Made by a program: the position numbers and the translations under genes
Notes under the pieces: model-generated
Told to the model about the DNA's origin: nothing
Database searches by the model: none
What the model saw: only the letters and a program-made list of their open reading frames with translations
In this document: in pieces, positions 8,046 to 16,506 of the stretch
How the letters are laid out: each line of letters opens with the position of its first letter
Numbering within the stretch: the first letter of the stretch is position 1
Assembly (NCBI RefSeq): GCF_001667885.1
Contig: NZ_LZJW01000042.1
Span: forward strand, 40,773 to 104,772
DNA length: 64,000 bases
Direction: 5' to 3'
Source of the DNA: Mycobacterium scrofulaceum
GTDB lineage: Bacteria > Actinomycetota > Actinomycetes > Mycobacteriales > Mycobacteriaceae

Positions 8046-8770
8046 CTCGCGAGCCCGACGATCGCCAGCATGAACAGCACACCGCCGATCGTGCATGCGA
8101 GGGTCGCCGAGGTTCGGCGGCCGGCGTGTGCCCTGGGCAGGATGTCGGCGCCGGCCAGATACATCAGGAAACCGGCGAAGAACCCGAGGTACACCTCGAG
8201 CAGGCGATGGGGAATCGTCACCGCCAGGGTGAGAGCCGCCCCGGCCACCGGCGCGACCGCGTCGGCGCCGAGCAGGGTCAGGGCCCTCCGCCGGTCGTTT
8301 CCATATAGCGAGGTGACGGTGTAGGTGTTGAAGCCGTCGGCGAAATCGTGGCCGATCACCGCGACCGCCACCACCGCACCCGCCGCCGCTCCCGCCTGGA
8401 ATGCGGCGCCAATGGCGAATCCGTCCATGACGCTGTGGCCGATCAGACCCGACGCGGCGACGATCCCGACGCCGGGCGCGTCCGGATCACCGGCATCCTC
8501 CGATCCGTCGCCGCGATGGATGCCCACCGCGTGTTCGATGACGTGCAGTACGAGAAAGCCGAGGACGAACGCGAGCAGCGGAGCCGGTATGCCGAAAAGG
8601 ACCCAGTACCGTTGGCTCAGCGCTTCCGGCAGCAGGTCGAAGGCCACGGCGCCGAGCATCAAGCCGGCGGCCAGGCCGAGCACCAGATGGCGGTAGGAAC
8701 CGATCCGCAGCGCCGCATACCCGCCCAGCAGCGTGGTGATAAAAGAGCCGAGGGCCACGAGAACCACCAC
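8042..8770 (-). CDS. ZIP-family divalent metal transporter
   Basis: An integral membrane protein of 242 residues with about eight hydrophobic segments, resembling the ZIP/GufA group that imports zinc or other divalent cations. Likely metal residues lie in membrane segments: EH at 79-80, H112 and D116 (GHSVMDG), and H141 (GHDFADG). A polar, acidic loop with HRGDGS (about 85-100) separates the halves, as in ZIPs. The start is GTG at 8770. Its stop shares TTAA with the convergent DUF427 gene. Two short palindromes lie about 100 nt upstream. Confidence 0.85.
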   Translation of the reverse strand: MVVLVALGSFITTLLGGYAALRIGSYRHLVLGLAAGLMLGAVAFDLLPEALSQRYWVLFGIPAPLLAFVLGFLVLHVIEHAVGIHRGDGSEDAGDPDAPGVGIVAASGLIGHSVMDGFAIGAAFQAGAAAGAVVAVAVIGHDFADGFNTYTVTSLYGNDRRRALTLLGADAVAPVAGAALTLAVTIPHRLLEVYLGFFAGFLMYLAGADILPRAHAGRRTSATLACTIGGVLFMLAIVGLAS

Positions 8771-8891
8771 TGCGGGCCCACCTCTCTGCGACCGGTACCC
8801 GGTGAAAAGGTAGCGCGCGACCCGGCGATCGGCGACCCGGCGACCCTGCGAGCCGAGTCCGCGAAAGTGTCGCTAGCGAAGCGCTTCTGAG

Positions 8892-10067
8892 CTAGCCGCC
8901 GTAACTGGGGCGGCCGAGCTTGAGCTCATGCTGGGCGATCATGTTGCGGAACACTTCCAGGGTGCCGCCATAGATCCCCAGCGGCAGCGCCAGCCGGTAA
9001 AGGTGTTCTGCCGCACCGTCGGTGGCCGAGCCCGCGGCTTTGGCGGGCAACGCCGACGCGGTCCCGAGGATGTCCATCAGGTCCGGGGTGATGTCGCGCA
9101 TCGTCTGCGCGATGGCGACCCGTCCGAACATCCCGGGAGTGGACAATGCCGCCTCCATCCGGGCGACGTCGCGGCCGAGCCGGTATTTCACCGCGTCGTC
9201 GTCCAGCGGCCGCCGGCCGTCGGGCCCGGTTTGGGCGGCGGCCGCCACGACGGCGTCGACGACTTCGGCCATCAGGTCACCGTGCGCCGACATGGCGGCA
9301 AGGTATTGCAGGCCATGGTCTTCCGGGTCCACAATGCCGTGCTCGGAGTCCAGCGCCGAGCGCATCACCGTCCAACCGCCGTTCACCTCGCCGATGCGGT
9401 AGCGGTCGTCGACGCGGACGTCGCTGTAGTAGACGATGTTGGTGCGGTCGCCGTCCAGGGTGCGGATGCCCTGAATCTCGATCCCCGGCGAGTCCAGCGG
9501 CACCAGGAACATGGTGAGGTTCCGGTGCTTCGGCCCCTGCGGGTCGGTGTTGGTGAGCAGAAAGACGTACCGGGCGTTCTGCGCATTCGACGTGAACATC
9601 TTGGAGCCGTTGATGATCCAACCGTCGCCGTCCCGCACGGCGCGCGTCTTGCAGGTGGCGACGTCGGAGCCGCCCTCGGGCTCGGTATAGCCGAGACAGA
9701 GCCGGATCTCGCCGGACAGCACACCCGGCATCACCTGGTCGGCCAGTTCCGGCGCACCGAATTGGCGCACCAGCCGCGCGACCGCGGATGTGGTGCCCCA
9801 GTGATACCACGGCGTATGCGCCCGGGCGATCTCGAGCTGGAAGATGCGCCGGCGGACCGGGCTGAACCCGCCCTCGGACTCCAGCTTCCAATCCGATTCC
9901 AGATAGCCGGCCTCACCCAGCGCCAAATGCACTTGCTCGTCGAAGTTTTCGCCGAACTCCAACTGCCGGTGCAGCACTTCATCGGTGACGATCTTCGCGA
10001 TAAACGCCCGGGTCTCGTCGCGGAAGGCCTGGTCCTCGGGTGAGAGTTCGACGCGGGAGAAGTCCAT
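8892..10067 (-). CDS. Acyl-CoA dehydrogenase
   Basis: FAD-dependent acyl-CoA dehydrogenase (FadE-type), 391 residues, introducing a 2,3-double bond into an acyl-CoA. The N-terminal helical domain (about 10-120) is followed by the beta domain with the CLGYTEPEGGSD flavin signature and by a C-terminal helical bundle ending in GTLEVFRNMIAQ. ATG at 10067 overlaps the F420-type oxidoreductase stop as TGATG, so the two are co-translated. The pathway context (CoA-transferase, thioesterases) suggests beta-oxidation of a branched or cyclic acyl chain, which is inferred. Confidence 0.92.
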   Translation of the reverse strand: MDFSRVELSPEDQAFRDETRAFIAKIVTDEVLHRQLEFGENFDEQVHLALGEAGYLESDWKLESEGGFSPVRRRIFQLEIARAHTPWYHWGTTSAVARLVRQFGAPELADQVMPGVLSGEIRLCLGYTEPEGGSDVATCKTRAVRDGDGWIINGSKMFTSNAQNARYVFLLTNTDPQGPKHRNLTMFLVPLDSPGIEIQGIRTLDGDRTNIVYYSDVRVDDRYRIGEVNGGWTVMRSALDSEHGIVDPEDHGLQYLAAMSAHGDLMAEVVDAVVAAAAQTGPDGRRPLDDDAVKYRLGRDVARMEAALSTPGMFGRVAIAQTMRDITPDLMDILGTASALPAKAAGSATDGAAEHLYRLALPLGIYGGTLEVFRNMIAQHELKLGRPSYGG

Positions 10068-10987
10068 CAGGCGGCGTCGATCACCAGGGCGCGGAAGCGG
10101 TCGAGGGTCTCGAGCGCGTGGGCGATGCTGTCGCCCGGCAGGTGGACACTGACCCACGTCACGCCCAACTTGTTCAGCTTCTCCAAGCCGTCGAGGTAGG
10201 CGTCGGCGTTGAAGTCGTCGTCGGTAACGCTGCCACCCGCGAAGTTGGTGAAGGTGATGTCGATCGCCGACCAGTCCCGTCCCGCGGCATCACAGCGGCG
10301 CCGCAGGTCGTCGATGCCCTCGCGCAGGCGTTCCGCCGAGTCGATGACGGCGGTGCCTGCCGTCTGGGCCAGTTGGGGCGGCGCGGGGAAGGGACACCAG
10401 CCGTCACCGTACTGCGCCACACGCTGCCGCGCCGACGACGTGTTGCCGCCGATCCAGATCGGCGGGTGCGGGTCGCTGACCGGCCGGGGGTGCGCGGTGA
10501 TCCCGCGGGCGCTGAAATGCTTTCCCTCGTAGGTGATGTCGTCGCCGGTCCAGACCGCCCGGATCGCCTGCAACGCTTCCTCGAACAGCTCGGCCCGCTC
10601 GTCGTAGCTCACGCCGAGCGCGGCGAACTCGCGCTTGAGATAACCCACACCGACCGCAAGGGTGAACCGGCCGCCGGATAACAGATCCAGCGTTGCGCCA
10701 GACTTGGCCACCACGAACGGGTTTCGATACGGCAGCACCACGATGTTGGGAATCAGCCGCAGGGTGCTCGTGGTGGCGGCCGCGAAGCCCAGCGCGACAA
10801 AGGGATCCAACGCGTCATGCCCACCGGCTTCCAGCCAGCGCTGCGACGGCGCCGGGTGATCGGTGAAGCCGAACCCGTGAATGCCGGCCGCTTCGGTGGC
10901 GGCGGCCACCTTCGCGATGCCGTCCCCGCTCACCAACTCCGGGTTGTACGGGTGGCTGTGCATCGGGTGGGTGATGGTGAACCGCAT
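10067..10987 (-). CDS. Luciferase-like (F420-type) oxidoreductase
   Basis: LLM-class flavin/F420-dependent oxidoreductase of 306 residues with a TIM-barrel fold. Family hallmarks are the N-terminal strand, FGFTDHPAPS, the RLIPNIVVLPYRNP segment, and the GGRFTLAVGVGYLKREFAALG loop found in TIGR03619-type actinobacterial enzymes, followed by IWIGGNT. ATG at 10987. Its stop/start overlap with the acyl-CoA dehydrogenase indicates a shared role in acyl or cyclic substrate turnover. Cofactor F420 is probable from family membership but not proven. Confidence 0.88.
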   Translation of the reverse strand: MRFTITHPMHSHPYNPELVSGDGIAKVAAATEAAGIHGFGFTDHPAPSQRWLEAGGHDALDPFVALGFAAATTSTLRLIPNIVVLPYRNPFVVAKSGATLDLLSGGRFTLAVGVGYLKREFAALGVSYDERAELFEEALQAIRAVWTGDDITYEGKHFSARGITAHPRPVSDPHPPIWIGGNTSSARQRVAQYGDGWCPFPAPPQLAQTAGTAVIDSAERLREGIDDLRRRCDAAGRDWSAIDITFTNFAGGSVTDDDFNADAYLDGLEKLNKLGVTWVSVHLPGDSIAHALETLDRFRALVIDAA

Positions 10988-11002
10988 GAGGACGACCAGC
11001 CG

Positions 11003-11893
11003 CTAGAACCGGGCGCGGGAGTCGATCGATGTGTCGCTGGTGCGCAGCGGCCTGATCAGCGCTTCTTGGGCGAAGGAGCACAGCAGCTCGCCCTCCTCGG
11101 AATGCACCGTGCCGCGCACATACGACATTCCCGCGCCGACCTGGGTGCTCTCGTGCGTGTAGAGCAGCCAGCCGTCCCATCGCACCGGTTCGTGGAACGC
11201 CACGGAGATGCTCATCGGCGCGGTGGACACGGTCAGGTGGGCCTGGGCGGTGCCGATGCCCGGGTGCGCCCGCATCGTGGTGGAGATGCCCAGGTGGCCG
11301 GTGAAGTACGCGAGCAGCGCCTTCGCCAGGTCATCGCGTTCCGGGATCGTGTCGTAGTGCAGCCACGCGTACAGCTCCGGCGGCCCGACTTCGTCGGGGC
11401 TGTTGACGTCGACGACGTCGACTAGGCGCAGTTCGCGGCCGACCATCGGCATGGGCGAGGGGTTGGCGCCGTCGGGCCCGGTCACGTCGGGGCGGGGCAG
11501 GTGGTGCCGGATGACGTCACCGGTCGGTACGTCGGCCAGCACGGTGACGCTCAGGCAGCGCCGCCCGTTCTGATGCACGGCGACGACGGCGGTGGCAGTG
11601 GACCGGCCCTCGGCGACCACGTCGAGCACGAGCTCGATGGGCGGCCCCACGGTGACGGCGCGGGAGAACACCGCGTGCGCCGAGCGCACCGACTTGTCGG
11701 GAAATCGCTTGGCCACCGCGACAATCGCCTGGGCGAGCACCTGGGTGCCCTCCACCACCTGCCGTTCGTCGCCGCCGGCTCCAAGATCACCGCCGGTATC
11801 GCCGGTGAACCGGTCCTGCCCGTCGGCCCGCACGTCGAACAGATCCAGTAGCCCCTGAACCGTCCACTCGGTCTGCTCAGATTCGGTAGTCAA
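11003..11893 (-). CDS. TesB-like acyl-CoA thioesterase (double hotdog)
   Basis: A 296-residue protein with two hotdog-like halves, as in TesB/thioesterase II enzymes: an N-terminal QVLAQAIVAVAKRFP helix with RSAHAVFSRAV strands, and a C-terminal half with SISVAFHEPVRWDGWLLY and the family-typical ending GELLCSFAQEALIR. The likely start is TTG at 11893, since no in-frame ATG or GTG lies near. It is 15 nt upstream of the F420-type oxidoreductase, so it begins a three-gene operon. Its promoter region contains copy 2 of the 26-bp element. Confidence 0.84.
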   Translation of the reverse strand: MTTESEQTEWTVQGLLDLFDVRADGQDRFTGDTGGDLGAGGDERQVVEGTQVLAQAIVAVAKRFPDKSVRSAHAVFSRAVTVGPPIELVLDVVAEGRSTATAVVAVHQNGRRCLSVTVLADVPTGDVIRHHLPRPDVTGPDGANPSPMPMVGRELRLVDVVDVNSPDEVGPPELYAWLHYDTIPERDDLAKALLAYFTGHLGISTTMRAHPGIGTAQAHLTVSTAPMSISVAFHEPVRWDGWLLYTHESTQVGAGMSYVRGTVHSEEGELLCSFAQEALIRPLRTSDTSIDSRARF

Positions 11894-11931
11894 TTCGGCC
11901 CCATCTCTCGTTGGCAGCTCATCGCACAGCG

Positions 11932-11957
11932 TGACACTTTGACTAAGATTTGTAAAG
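11932..11957. promoter_or_regulatory. Putative regulatory element TGACACTT-N10-TTGTAAAG, copy 2
   Basis: Same two 8-bp blocks and 10-bp spacer as at 6042 and 12485. It occupies the short divergent region between the thioesterase and SRPBCC genes, so it could control both directions. The preceding ACAGCG is also shared with copy 1. Confidence 0.62.
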
Positions 11958-11988
11958 CTTGGCTAACAAAGGCAGGGAGGCAACGCAA

Positions 11989-12465
11989 TTGGGCATCGTG
12001 ACCAGCACATCGGAGACCGCATTCACCCAGTCCGCCGAGACCGTCTACGACTTCGTCACCAACCCCGAGAATTGGACGAAGACCTATCCCGGCAGCGCGC
12101 ACATCGGCGGCCTCCCGGAGCTGCCGCTGCGGGTCGGCGACACCTGGGAGGAGGCGGGGCCCGACGGGGACCGGATCTTCACCTGGCAACTGGCGGCCGC
12201 CGTGCGCCCGACGCTCTTCGTGTTCACCTCGATCGGGCGGCTGGGCCACGATCGGGACGGGAACGGCGGACTGGAGGGCCGCATCACGGTCGCGTACCGG
12301 TTCACCAGGCCGGGGCAGGACGTCACGCTGTTCTCGCGGACCATGACGATCGAGGCGTTCAAGCACGCGCCGCTGCCGGATCAGCTTTTTCAGCAGGTCA
12401 ATCCCGCGAAGATCGATGCGTACCACCAGGCCGTCGCCCGCGAACTCGGCAAGCCGCGAGATTGA
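11989..12465 (+). CDS. SRPBCC (START/polyketide-cyclase-like) protein
   Basis: A 158-residue protein of the SRPBCC superfamily, a helix-grip fold that binds hydrophobic ligands. The N-terminal strand, the SAETVYDFVTNPENW helix, the GDTWEEAG and RITVAYRF strands and the long C-terminal helix are typical. TTG at 11989 is favoured because AGGGAGG lies 8 nt upstream; the in-frame reading to 11959 would start before that site. Divergent from the thioesterase and followed by SMP-30. It may carry or cyclise a hydrophobic intermediate; this is not proven. Confidence 0.82.
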   Translation: MGIVTSTSETAFTQSAETVYDFVTNPENWTKTYPGSAHIGGLPELPLRVGDTWEEAGPDGDRIFTWQLAAAVRPTLFVFTSIGRLGHDRDGNGGLEGRITVAYRFTRPGQDVTLFSRTMTIEAFKHAPLPDQLFQQVNPAKIDAYHQAVARELGKPRD

Positions 12466-12484
12466 CACCGATACCCGCGGTGCA

Positions 12485-12510
12485 TGACACTTTGGCGGTG
12501 TTTTGTAAAG
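12485..12510. promoter_or_regulatory. Putative regulatory element TGACACTT-N10-TTGTAAAG, copy 3
   Basis: Third exact match to the two blocks and spacer length of the elements at 6042 and 11932, 19 nt before the SMP-30 ATG. Here the element reads in the gene's direction, while at copy 1 it reads against it. That favours a symmetric operator over a directional promoter. Confidence 0.6.
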
Positions 12511-12529
12511 CGGTGGAGGGGGTTCGCGG

Positions 12530-13348
12530 ATGATTCCCGAACCGCTGGCCAACAGCTTCTGCTTCGGTGAGGGCCCGCGCTGGTTCGAGGGCCTGCTGTG
12601 GTTCTCCGACATGCTCGGCGAGGCCGTGCACACCTCGACCATGAGCGGGTCGGTGACCACGCTGCCGCTGCCCGGGCATTCGCCGTCCGGCCTGGGGTTC
12701 CGGCCCGACGGATCGCTGCTGATCGTCTCTGCCGAAGACCGCAAGGTGCTCCGCTACGACGGTGAAACCGTCGACCTCATTGCCGATCTCGCCGACCTGG
12801 CGCAGGCCAACCTCGGCGACATGGTCATTGACGACACGGGCCGGGCCTACATCGGGTGCCAGGCGATGAGCGGCGGTTGCATCATCCGGCTTGACCCGGA
12901 CGACGGCGCCGCGATTGTCGCGGAGGACCTCGACTTTCCCAACGGCATGGTGATCACGCCGGACCGTAGGACCCTGATCGTCGCCGAGTCGACCGGCCGC
13001 CGGCTGACCGCGTTCACGATCGACGAGGACGGCGGGCTGGCCGACCGCCGCGTGTTCGCCGAGGGCCTCGACGGTCCGCCCGACGGCATCGCCCTCGACG
13101 CCGACGGCGCGGTGTGGGCGTCGATGACGCTGGCCCACCAATTCGAGCGGATCACCGAGGGCGGCGACGTGACCGACCGCATCGACATGGGCGAGCGCGT
13201 CGCCATCGCCTGCGCGCTGGGCGGCCCCGAGCGCCGGACACTGTTCTTGTTGTCCAGCACGGACGCCTATCCCCAGCGCCTGGTCGGGACCCGGCTGTCC
13301 CGGCTGGACGCCGTCACGGTGACCACGCCCGGCGCCGGACTGCCCTGA
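12530..13348 (+). CDS. SMP-30/gluconolactonase-family lactonase
   Basis: Six-bladed beta-propeller hydrolase of 272 residues (SMP-30/LRE family), normally a calcium- or zinc-dependent lactonase. The metal ligands of the family are visible as E14 (FGEGPRW), N138 (DFPNGM) and D185 (GPPDGI). ATG at 12530 is preceded by GGAGGGGG. It could open a lactone made by the Baeyer-Villiger monooxygenase encoded at the start of the window, since both genes carry the same upstream 26-bp element. That link is inference. Confidence 0.88.
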   Translation: MIPEPLANSFCFGEGPRWFEGLLWFSDMLGEAVHTSTMSGSVTTLPLPGHSPSGLGFRPDGSLLIVSAEDRKVLRYDGETVDLIADLADLAQANLGDMVIDDTGRAYIGCQAMSGGCIIRLDPDDGAAIVAEDLDFPNGMVITPDRRTLIVAESTGRRLTAFTIDEDGGLADRRVFAEGLDGPPDGIALDADGAVWASMTLAHQFERITEGGDVTDRIDMGERVAIACALGGPERRTLFLLSSTDAYPQRLVGTRLSRLDAVTVTTPGAGLP

Positions 13349-13361
13349 CGAGAGGTTGAGG

Positions 13362-14198
13362 ATGACCGACTCCTACTACGAGCTCGTCGACGCCGCCGAC
13401 CCGCTGGGGGAAAAGTTTCGGGCCACCGACCTGGCGCGCGGCACCTGGTCGGCGGCGATCCAGCACGGCGGGCCGGTATCCGCGCTGCTGGTCCGGGCCT
13501 TGGAGCGGTGCGATCAGCGCGACGACACGCGCCTTTCGCGCGTCGTCATCGACCTGCTGGGCGGGGTGCCCGCCGAGGGCGACCTGTGGGTCAGCGCCCA
13601 GGTGCAGCGCGGGGGCAAACAGATCGAGCTGGTCGGCGCCGAGATGCTGGCGCCGGGTCCCGACGGTCAACCCCGCCCGGTCGCGCGCGCCAGCGGCTGG
13701 CGGTTGCAGACGCTGGACACCCGGGAGGTGGCCCACGCCGCATCCGATATGCCGGCGCCGCGCAGCGTGGCGCGCGATCGCAACCTGACGGCGCGGGACT
13801 GGGACCGCAACTACGTGCACAGCCTGGACTGGCTGTGGCTGACGGAACCGCTGAGCCCGGGCCCGGGCGAGTCGTGGATTCACCCGACCGTCGACCTCGT
13901 CACCGGCGAGAGCATGACCCCGCTGGAGCGCCTGTTCGCCGTCGCCGACTGCGCCAACGGCATCGGCAGCAAGCTGGACATCAGCCGGTGGACCTTCCTC
14001 AACACCGATCTGGCCGTGCACGTGTTCCGGGTCCCCGACGGGGAGTGGGTCGGCATTCGCGCCGAGACCAACTACGGCCCGGACGGCATCGGCACCACCG
14101 TCGGCACATTGTTCGACGAGCGTGGCGCGGTGGGATCCATCCAGCAGTCCGTCCTGGTACGCCCGCGCCCGCCCAAGCCTGCCCGGGAAGCGAAATGA
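13362..14198 (+). CDS. TesB-like acyl-CoA thioesterase
   Basis: A 278-residue protein of the thioesterase superfamily with a double hotdog arrangement: the N-terminal half includes GTWSAAIQHGGPVSALLVRAL, and the C-terminal half has SWIHPTVDLV and a helix near FAVADCANGIGS. ATG at 13362 follows AGAGG; a TTG six bases earlier is less likely. It is 13 nt behind SMP-30 and 28 nt before a TetR gene, so the three form one transcript. Likely role: release or recycling of CoA in the degradation cluster. Confidence 0.82.
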   Translation: MTDSYYELVDAADPLGEKFRATDLARGTWSAAIQHGGPVSALLVRALERCDQRDDTRLSRVVIDLLGGVPAEGDLWVSAQVQRGGKQIELVGAEMLAPGPDGQPRPVARASGWRLQTLDTREVAHAASDMPAPRSVARDRNLTARDWDRNYVHSLDWLWLTEPLSPGPGESWIHPTVDLVTGESMTPLERLFAVADCANGIGSKLDISRWTFLNTDLAVHVFRVPDGEWVGIRAETNYGPDGIGTTVGTLFDERGAVGSIQQSVLVRPRPPKPAREAK

Positions 14199-14226
14199 CC
14201 TTCCCCCGCTTCGTAGAGTTACAGAC

Positions 14227-14769
14227 ATGAGCCGGCCGGCCCAGACCGCAGAACCCGACACCTCGACGCGTCAGCGCATCCTCGACGCCACGGCCGAGGT
14301 GCTCGGCCGCAACGGCAAGACCAAACTCAGCCTCTCCGACGTCGCCGCCCAGGCCGGGGTTTCCCGCCCGACGCTCTACCGCTGGTTCGCCTCCAAAGAG
14401 GAGCTGCTATCGGCGTTTTCGAGCTACGAGCGGCAGATCTTCGAGAGCGGCCTGGTCCGGGCCACCGCGGGCCTGAAGGGGGTGGACAAGCTCGACGCCG
14501 TGCTCCGGTTCATCGTCGAGTACCAGCACTCCTACTCCGGCGTGCGCATGGTCGATGTCGAGCCCGAGCACACCATCGCCCAGTTCTCCGGGGTCATCCC
14601 GCAGATGCGGGAGGGCCTGCAGCGCCACCTGCCCGGGCCCAACGCCGCGGTGAAGGCGGCGACAGTCATCCGCATCGCCATCTCGCACTACATCGTCCCC
14701 AGCGACGATGCCGACCAGTTCCTGGCGCAGTTGCGGCATGCGGTCGGCATCAAGCCGCCTTCGGACTAG
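14227..14769 (+). CDS. TetR-family transcriptional regulator
   Basis: A 180-residue TetR repressor. The N-terminal helix-turn-helix covers about 17-62 (TRQRILDATAEVLGRNG ... VSRPTLYRWFASKEELL) and the C-terminal ligand domain is helical. ATG at 14227 is chosen over the longer frame that overlaps the thioesterase. It is the last gene of the SMP-30/thioesterase unit and so is a candidate regulator for the TGACACTT-N10-TTGTAAAG sites or the 7281 palindromes. Its stop shares CTAG with the convergent DUF385 gene. Confidence 0.93.
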   Translation: MSRPAQTAEPDTSTRQRILDATAEVLGRNGKTKLSLSDVAAQAGVSRPTLYRWFASKEELLSAFSSYERQIFESGLVRATAGLKGVDKLDAVLRFIVEYQHSYSGVRMVDVEPEHTIAQFSGVIPQMREGLQRHLPGPNAAVKAATVIRIAISHYIVPSDDADQFLAQLRHAVGIKPPSD

Positions 14770-15116
14770 TCGAGCCGCACCTCGACCTTGACGCGGCCCT
14801 TCTCATCGCGGCTGGCGATCGCGTGGCCGGTGCGGTCGGCGCCGTCGAAGTTGAGCAGCGTGATCGGACCGCCCTCGCCGAGGAAGTTTCGCCACCACGT
14901 CTTGCTATCGGGCGACATGACGTTGATGACGATGCCGTCGCCGGAGCGGCGGTACCCGACCGGGGTCTGGATCGTCTTACCCGAACGCCTGCCGACGTAG
15001 CGAATCTTGATCAGCCCGCGTCGCACCAGTGGCCCGACGACGGGCGCGTCGATCATGCCATTGAACAAATTGTTGACGAACCCGACGATGGGCGTGTCGA
15101 AGATCCCGGAGGCCAT
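14766..15116 (-). CDS. Deazaflavin (F420)-dependent nitroreductase-family protein (DUF385, Ddn-like)
   Basis: A 116-residue split beta-barrel protein of the DUF385/Ddn-like family, which binds deazaflavin F420 or related flavins. Recognisable pieces are RRGLIKIRYVGRRSGKTIQTPVGYRR, then the beta strand with VINVMSPDSKTWWRNFL and a short C-terminal strand. It lacks the longer N-terminal membrane-associated tail seen in Ddn. ATG at 15116; convergent with the TetR gene with a 4-nt stop overlap. Substrate unknown. Confidence 0.85.
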   Translation of the reverse strand: MASGIFDTPIVGFVNNLFNGMIDAPVVGPLVRRGLIKIRYVGRRSGKTIQTPVGYRRSGDGIVINVMSPDSKTWWRNFLGEGGPITLLNFDGADRTGHAIASRDEKGRVKVEVRLD

Positions 15117-15150
15117 GGAGCCCAGCGTATGTCAGACGGCGCGAGAACGA

Positions 15151-16500
15151 TCAGTCGAACAGCACCGCCGCGTTAAGGTAGCCGGTCGGGTCGAGCGCGG
15201 CCTTGATCGTCCGCATCGCCGCGATGTCCGCGGTCTCGCGTGACATGCCCAGGTAGTGCCGCTTGCGGGTGCCGACGCCGTGCTCGGAGCTGACGTTGCC
15301 GCCGGATCGCGCGATGAGTTCCATCATCGGCCTGTACAGCGCCGTCTCCCGCTCGACCGGGCAGCGCAGCACGTTGAGATGCAGGTTGCCCTCACCGATG
15401 TGGCCGAACAGCACGGGCAGCGCCTCCGGCGCGTTGGACCGTACCAAATCGACTGCGGCGCTGGCGAATTCGTCGACCGACGACAGCGGCAGGGAGACGT
15501 CGAACTTCAACGGCGGCCCGTACACGCCCAGCACCTCGGCGAGTGACTCGCGCACCTGCCACAACCGTTGCTGCGCGGCGACATCCACCCCGACCGCGGG
15601 TTCGGAGGACATTCGCGCGCCGTCGAGCAGGTCGGCGAGCCGGTCGGTCTGGTCGTGGTCGGCGGCGAGCTCCACCAGCAGCAGCCAGTCGCCGTCGACC
15701 GGTGCGCCGACCCCGAGGTGCTCGCCGGTCAGCGCGGCGGCCCGGCCGTCGATCAGTTCCAGCGCCGCGATGCCGTCGGTGTCCCGGAACGTCCGGCCGG
15801 CATCGACCAAATCGGCCAGGTCGTCGAATCCGCAGATCGCCGTGATCCGCCGTGCCGGGGTGGGGTGCAGGCGCAGTTCGAGCGCGGTGATCACGCCGAG
15901 GGTGCCCTCGGCGCCGACGAACAGCGCCGACAGGTCGTAGCCGGTGTTGTCCCGGCGCACCCGGCTGTGACGGCGCAGCAGCGAACCGTCGGGTAACGCC
16001 ACCTGGAGGCCGACGACCTGTTCGCCCATGTTGCCGTAGCGAACGGTGCGCAGTCCGCCGGCGTTCGTCGACGCCATCCCCCCGACGGTCGCCGTGTCCC
16101 GGGCGGCCAGATCCACACCGAACAGCAGGCCGGCGGCGCCGGCGGCCCGTTGCACCGCGGCCAGCGTCGCGCCGGCGCCGGCGTGGACACGGCGCTCGAC
16201 GGTGTCCACGTCCTCGATGCCGTGCAGCCGCTCGGTGGACAGCAGCACGTCGTCGTGTTCGGGAACGGTGCCGGCCACCAGCGAGGTGCGACCCCCCTGC
16301 ACCGTCACGTGCGCCCCGGCGTCCCGGCATAGTCGCAGCACCTCGGCGACCTGCTCGGCCGATCCCGGTCGCACCAGCGCACTGGCCCGTCCGCGATAGC
16401 GCCCGGTGTGGTCGACGCTGCGGCCCGCGAGCACGTCGGGATCGGTGACGACGTGGTTCGCTCCCACTACCTCGGCCAGGCTACGCAGCATCGACACCAT
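15151..16500 (-). CDS. FAD-linked oxidase (D-lactate/glycolate dehydrogenase type)
   Basis: A 449-residue flavoenzyme of the GlcD/VAO family that oxidises 2-hydroxyacids. The FAD-binding domain (about 30-210) contains ALVRPGSAEQVAEVLRLC, the VQGGRTSLVAG loop and the family segment TVGGMASTNAGG. The C-terminal FAD-oxidase domain ends with SSEHGVGTRKRHYL and LDPTGYLNAAVLFD. ATG at 16500. A long inverted repeat separates it from the upstream SDR gene. It likely works as a soluble or membrane-peripheral dehydrogenase; the physiological hydroxyacid is unknown. Confidence 0.9.
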   Translation of the reverse strand: MVSMLRSLAEVVGANHVVTDPDVLAGRSVDHTGRYRGRASALVRPGSAEQVAEVLRLCRDAGAHVTVQGGRTSLVAGTVPEHDDVLLSTERLHGIEDVDTVERRVHAGAGATLAAVQRAAGAAGLLFGVDLAARDTATVGGMASTNAGGLRTVRYGNMGEQVVGLQVALPDGSLLRRHSRVRRDNTGYDLSALFVGAEGTLGVITALELRLHPTPARRITAICGFDDLADLVDAGRTFRDTDGIAALELIDGRAAALTGEHLGVGAPVDGDWLLLVELAADHDQTDRLADLLDGARMSSEPAVGVDVAAQQRLWQVRESLAEVLGVYGPPLKFDVSLPLSSVDEFASAAVDLVRSNAPEALPVLFGHIGEGNLHLNVLRCPVERETALYRPMMELIARSGGNVSSEHGVGTRKRHYLGMSRETADIAAMRTIKAALDPTGYLNAAVLFD

Positions 16501-16506
16501 CCCCTA

